NCBI GenBank assembly: GCA_934141615.1
Contig: CAKPCM010000007.1
Location: forward strand, 1 to 32,618
DNA length: 32,618 bases
Source: an uncultured Bacilli bacterium
GTDB taxonomy: Bacteria > Bacillota_I > Bacilli_A > RF39 > UBA660
Reading direction: 5' to 3'
The notes beneath the pieces are model-generated. The model worked only from the letters and a program-made list of their open reading frames with translations, had not been told where the DNA came from and ran no database searches. Each line of letters opens with the position of its first letter. Within the stretch, counting starts at the first letter, position 1. This document shows positions 30,892 to 32,618 of this stretch, one piece after another. Position numbers and translations under genes: made by a program.

Positions 30892-31513
30892 TTACAGTTT
30901 ATATTTGTGCACTAATAGTGAAATGAATAAAGATTATACACTTGAATATTGCGTGGAACAAGCTATTATCGGTGGTGTAACAATAGTTCAAGTTAGAGAA
31001 AAAGAAAAAAAATATAGTGAATTTTTGAAAATAGCGTCTAGGATAAAAGGCGTAACTGATGCATATAATATACCATTGATTATAAATGATAATATTGATA
31101 TTGCCATAAACATAAACGCTGATGGAATTCATATAGGTCAAAATGACATAACATGTTCAGAAGCAAGAAGAATTCTTGGAAACAATAAAATAATAGGAGT
31201 AACTGTGACCAATCTTGACGAAGCGAAAGAGGCCATAAAAAGTGGAGCAACATATTTAGGTGTTGGTGCAATTTATAAGTCTACTACTAAGAGTGATTCA
31301 ATAATTGTTGGAGTTGATGAATTGAAAAAAATTATTGATTTTTCTTCTATACCAGTAGTGGTTATAGGTGGTATTAATAAGGACACTATTCCTACGTTGA
31401 AAGATATAAAAATAGATGGTTATGCTATGATTAGACCTATATTAGCAGAAAAAAATATTCTTGATTCTACAAAAAGGTTAAAAAGTATTATCGAAAATAA
31501 TAAAATTTATTAA
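30884..31513 (+). CDS. thiE: thiamine-phosphate synthase family protein (ThiE/TenI)
   Basis: A 209-residue TIM-barrel protein. ThiE joins the thiazole and pyrimidine phosphates of thiamine. Motifs match well: GGVTIVQVREKEK, PLIINDNIDIAININADGIHIGQND, IIGVTVTNLDEAKEAIKSGATYLGVGAIYKSTTKSD and PVVVIGGINKDTI. The TSTK pyrophosphate loop appears as KSTTKSD. No other thiamine gene is in the window, and it overlaps the nucleotidyltransferase gene by 8 bases at the end of the YcaO operon, with AGAGGATG upstream. It may be a true ThiE; the related TenI enzymes act on a thiazole ring, which would suit a thiazoline pathway, but ThiE-type residues make that speculative. Confidence 0.85.
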   Translation: MVDYSLYLCTNSEMNKDYTLEYCVEQAIIGGVTIVQVREKEKKYSEFLKIASRIKGVTDAYNIPLIINDNIDIAININADGIHIGQNDITCSEARRILGNNKIIGVTVTNLDEAKEAIKSGATYLGVGAIYKSTTKSDSIIVGVDELKKIIDFSSIPVVVIGGINKDTIPTLKDIKIDGYAMIRPILAEKNILDSTKRLKSIIENNKIY

Positions 31514-31595
31514 ACATAGAAAATTAAAAAAAATTAAAATTTAATTTGGTTATTGCGATATTTATTTCGTATAGTTGTATTATTATAATTTTGAT

Positions 31596-31820
31596 ATGCT
31601 TCTTGTAAGTTGATTAAAAAGCGATTCATTCGAAGTAATTATTTTAATTTATTTATAGAAAGCTTATGGTTGATGAAAATAAGTATAGTTAAAGTAATGA
31701 ATTACAGATGATGATTTTAAACGGATAATCTCGTTAAAGATTAGAGGTAATAAACATTTATTACGAATTAAGGTGGTACCACGGTTACTAATCGTCCTTT
31801 ATTAAAGGATGATTTTTTTG
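31596..31820 (+). promoter_or_regulatory. T-box riboswitch, tyrosine specific, upstream of tyrS
   Basis: The T-box sequence GAATTAAGGTGGTACCACGG lies at 31765-31784 and is followed by a terminator (31791-31819). In Stem I the likely specifier codon is TAC (Tyr) at 31703-31705 in GAATTACAG. A TATAAT at 31584-31589 supplies the -10 box. Uncharged tRNA-Tyr should stabilise the antiterminator and switch tyrS on. Confidence 0.88.
31791..31819 (+). terminator. T-box terminator
   Basis: ATCGTCCTTT (31791-31800) pairs with AAAGGATGAT (31804-31813) with one G-U, followed by six T. Confidence 0.85.
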
Positions 31821-31840
31821 TTTTAAAGGAGGTGATTTGT

Positions 31841-31945
31841 ATGGATGTTGATTATTACTATTATTACTTTGAAAATAGTTTTCTAATTAACTTAAATATA
31901 AATCATACTGGAGGAATAAAAAAATATGAAAAAAGAATTATTTGA
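31841..31945 (+). CDS. 34-residue Tyr-rich leader peptide overlapping tyrS
   Basis: A 34-codon frame begins MDVDYYYYYFENSF: five Tyr codons in a row (TAT TAC TAT TAT TAC), then Phe. Its ribosome site AAAGGAGGTGAT (31825-31836) is a full complement of the 16S 3' end. The frame runs through the tyrS ribosome site and ends at TGA 31943-31945, 20 bases inside tyrS in another frame. This is the layout of a translational leader that senses Tyr-tRNA supply. Confidence 0.65.
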   Translation: MDVDYYYYYFENSFLINLNINHTGGIKKYEKRII

Positions 31946-32618
31946 TATCCTAAAAGAAAGGGGATATGTAAAAGACTTAACACACGAAAAAGAAATTAGA
32001 AATTTAATAAATGGAAGACCTATGACTTTTTATTTGGGTATTGATCCTACCGCGGATAGTCTTCATATAGGACATTTTTTTGCACTTACTTTATTTAGAT
32101 GGTTACAAGATTTTGGTCATCGTGGAATAATTCTTATTGGTGGTGCAACCGCCTTAATTGGAGATCCAACAGGCAAAAGCGATATGAGAAAAATGTTATC
32201 ACAGGAAGAAGTTAAACATAATAAAATAGAAGTCAAGCAGCTTGTTAAAAGGTTCGTTAAAACTAGTGGCGATAATCCTGCTATTATAGTAGATAACGCT
32301 GATTGGATATGCGATAAAACGTATGTTAACTTTATGAGAGATGTAGGAGTACATTTTAACGTTAATATGATGCTTAGTTCAGAGTGTTACAAAAAAAGAT
32401 TAGAAAGTGGAGGCTTAACTTTTTTGGAAATGGGATATATGCTAATGCAAGCCTTTGATTTTGTTCATTTAAGCAAAGAGTTTGGATGTAAATTACAAAT
32501 AGGTGGATCAGATCAGTGGGGAAATATTTTAGCTGGTTCTAATTTATCTAGAAAAATAGGATTTAGTGAAGGAAAGAAAATAGAACCATTATTTGGAATG
32601 GTATGTCCTCTTTTGTTA
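31926..32618 (+). CDS. tyrS: tyrosyl-tRNA synthetase (5' part, runs off the window)
   Basis: The first 231 residues of TyrRS, open at the window edge. KELFDILKERGYVKDLTHE, FYLGIDPTADSLHIGHFFAL (HIGH motif as HIGH), GGATALIGDPTGKSDMRKML, VDNADWI, FLEMGYMLMQAFDFVHL and LQIGGSDQWGNI are typical of the bacterial short TyrRS group. GGAGG (31910-31914) lies 11 bases upstream of the ATG. Control is by the T-box and probably by the overlapping Tyr-rich leader ORF. Confidence 0.96.
   Translation, partial: MKKELFDILKERGYVKDLTHEKEIRNLINGRPMTFYLGIDPTADSLHIGHFFALTLFRWLQDFGHRGIILIGGATALIGDPTGKSDMRKMLSQEEVKHNKIEVKQLVKRFVKTSGDNPAIIVDNADWICDKTYVNFMRDVGVHFNVNMMLSSECYKKRLESGGLTFLEMGYMLMQAFDFVHLSKEFGCKLQIGGSDQWGNILAGSNLSRKIGFSEGKKIEPLFGMVCPLLL

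Noticed and set aside
15000..31500. Accessory genes appearing more AT-rich than the core block as a sign of transfer
   Set aside because: The impression comes from reading by eye; no composition was computed.
31514..31555. AT-only palindrome after thiE as a terminator
   Set aside because: Stem is A-T only and no clear T tract follows; operon end is uncertain here.
1..32618. tRNA genes, CRISPR arrays, insertion sequences, prophage
   Set aside because: I saw no tRNA-like cloverleaf, no spaced repeats, no transposase and no phage structural genes.

Overview
The window comes from a very AT-rich, Gram-positive-type bacterium of the Firmicutes (Bacilli-like). The gene order gpsB-rnpB, recU next to a class A PBP, and rodZ-like gene-pgsA-recA matches Bacillus-type chromosomes. 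LPXTG anchoring, strong GGAGG ribosome sites, a T-box and type B RNase P RNA fit as well. TGA is used as a stop (for example recU and the RelA/SpoT homolog), so this is the standard bacterial code and not the Mycoplasma code. An uncultured, reduced-genome gut Bacilli lineage is a reasonable guess, but it is inference.

Layout. 1-453: tail of a DUF1016/YhcG-type nuclease-like protein. 646-2898: small acidic protein, thioester-domain LPNTG surface protein and its own sortase. 3013-14909: core block with hup, cca, dnaD, a convergent class A PBP plus recU, a small holin-like membrane protein, gpsB, rnpB, rodZ-like gene, pgsA, recA (with LexA-type box), a MazF/PemK-like toxin with a small upstream partner, and ligA. 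14931-18521: a Nudix hydrolase, an orphan AMP-forming ligase behind a structured leader with terminator, a 7TM sensor module without kinase, and a small membrane peptide.

18600-23231 is an accessory operon: a Nudix remnant, then a 21-residue leader ORF with mutually exclusive antiterminator and terminator pairings. Downstream are an ASCH-cytidine deaminase fusion, a GNAT-GNAT-ASCH fusion, two more GNAT proteins, a CYTH-like protein and an ITPase-like pyrophosphatase. I read it as a detoxification or resistance cluster induced when translation is inhibited. cysS follows on its own promoter.

24941-31513 is the most interesting stretch. A promoter, a 32-residue leader ORF and an intrinsic terminator precede a RelA/SpoT homolog whose hydrolase residues are intact but whose synthetase site has lost its catalytic Glu. 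With no visible promoter in between come an 18-residue basic peptide ending in Cys-Thr-Ala, a two-domain protein with a C39-like cysteine peptidase, a 111-residue protein, a YcaO cyclodehydratase ending in PHPFP, an MNT-fold nucleotidyltransferase and a ThiE homolog. The last five genes overlap or nearly touch. This looks like a compact azoline-forming (TOMM-like) peptide modification operon with a minute precursor, possibly coupled to alarmone hydrolysis.

The window ends in tyrS, preceded by a tyrosine T-box and then by a separately translated leader ORF with five consecutive Tyr codons that overlaps the tyrS start.
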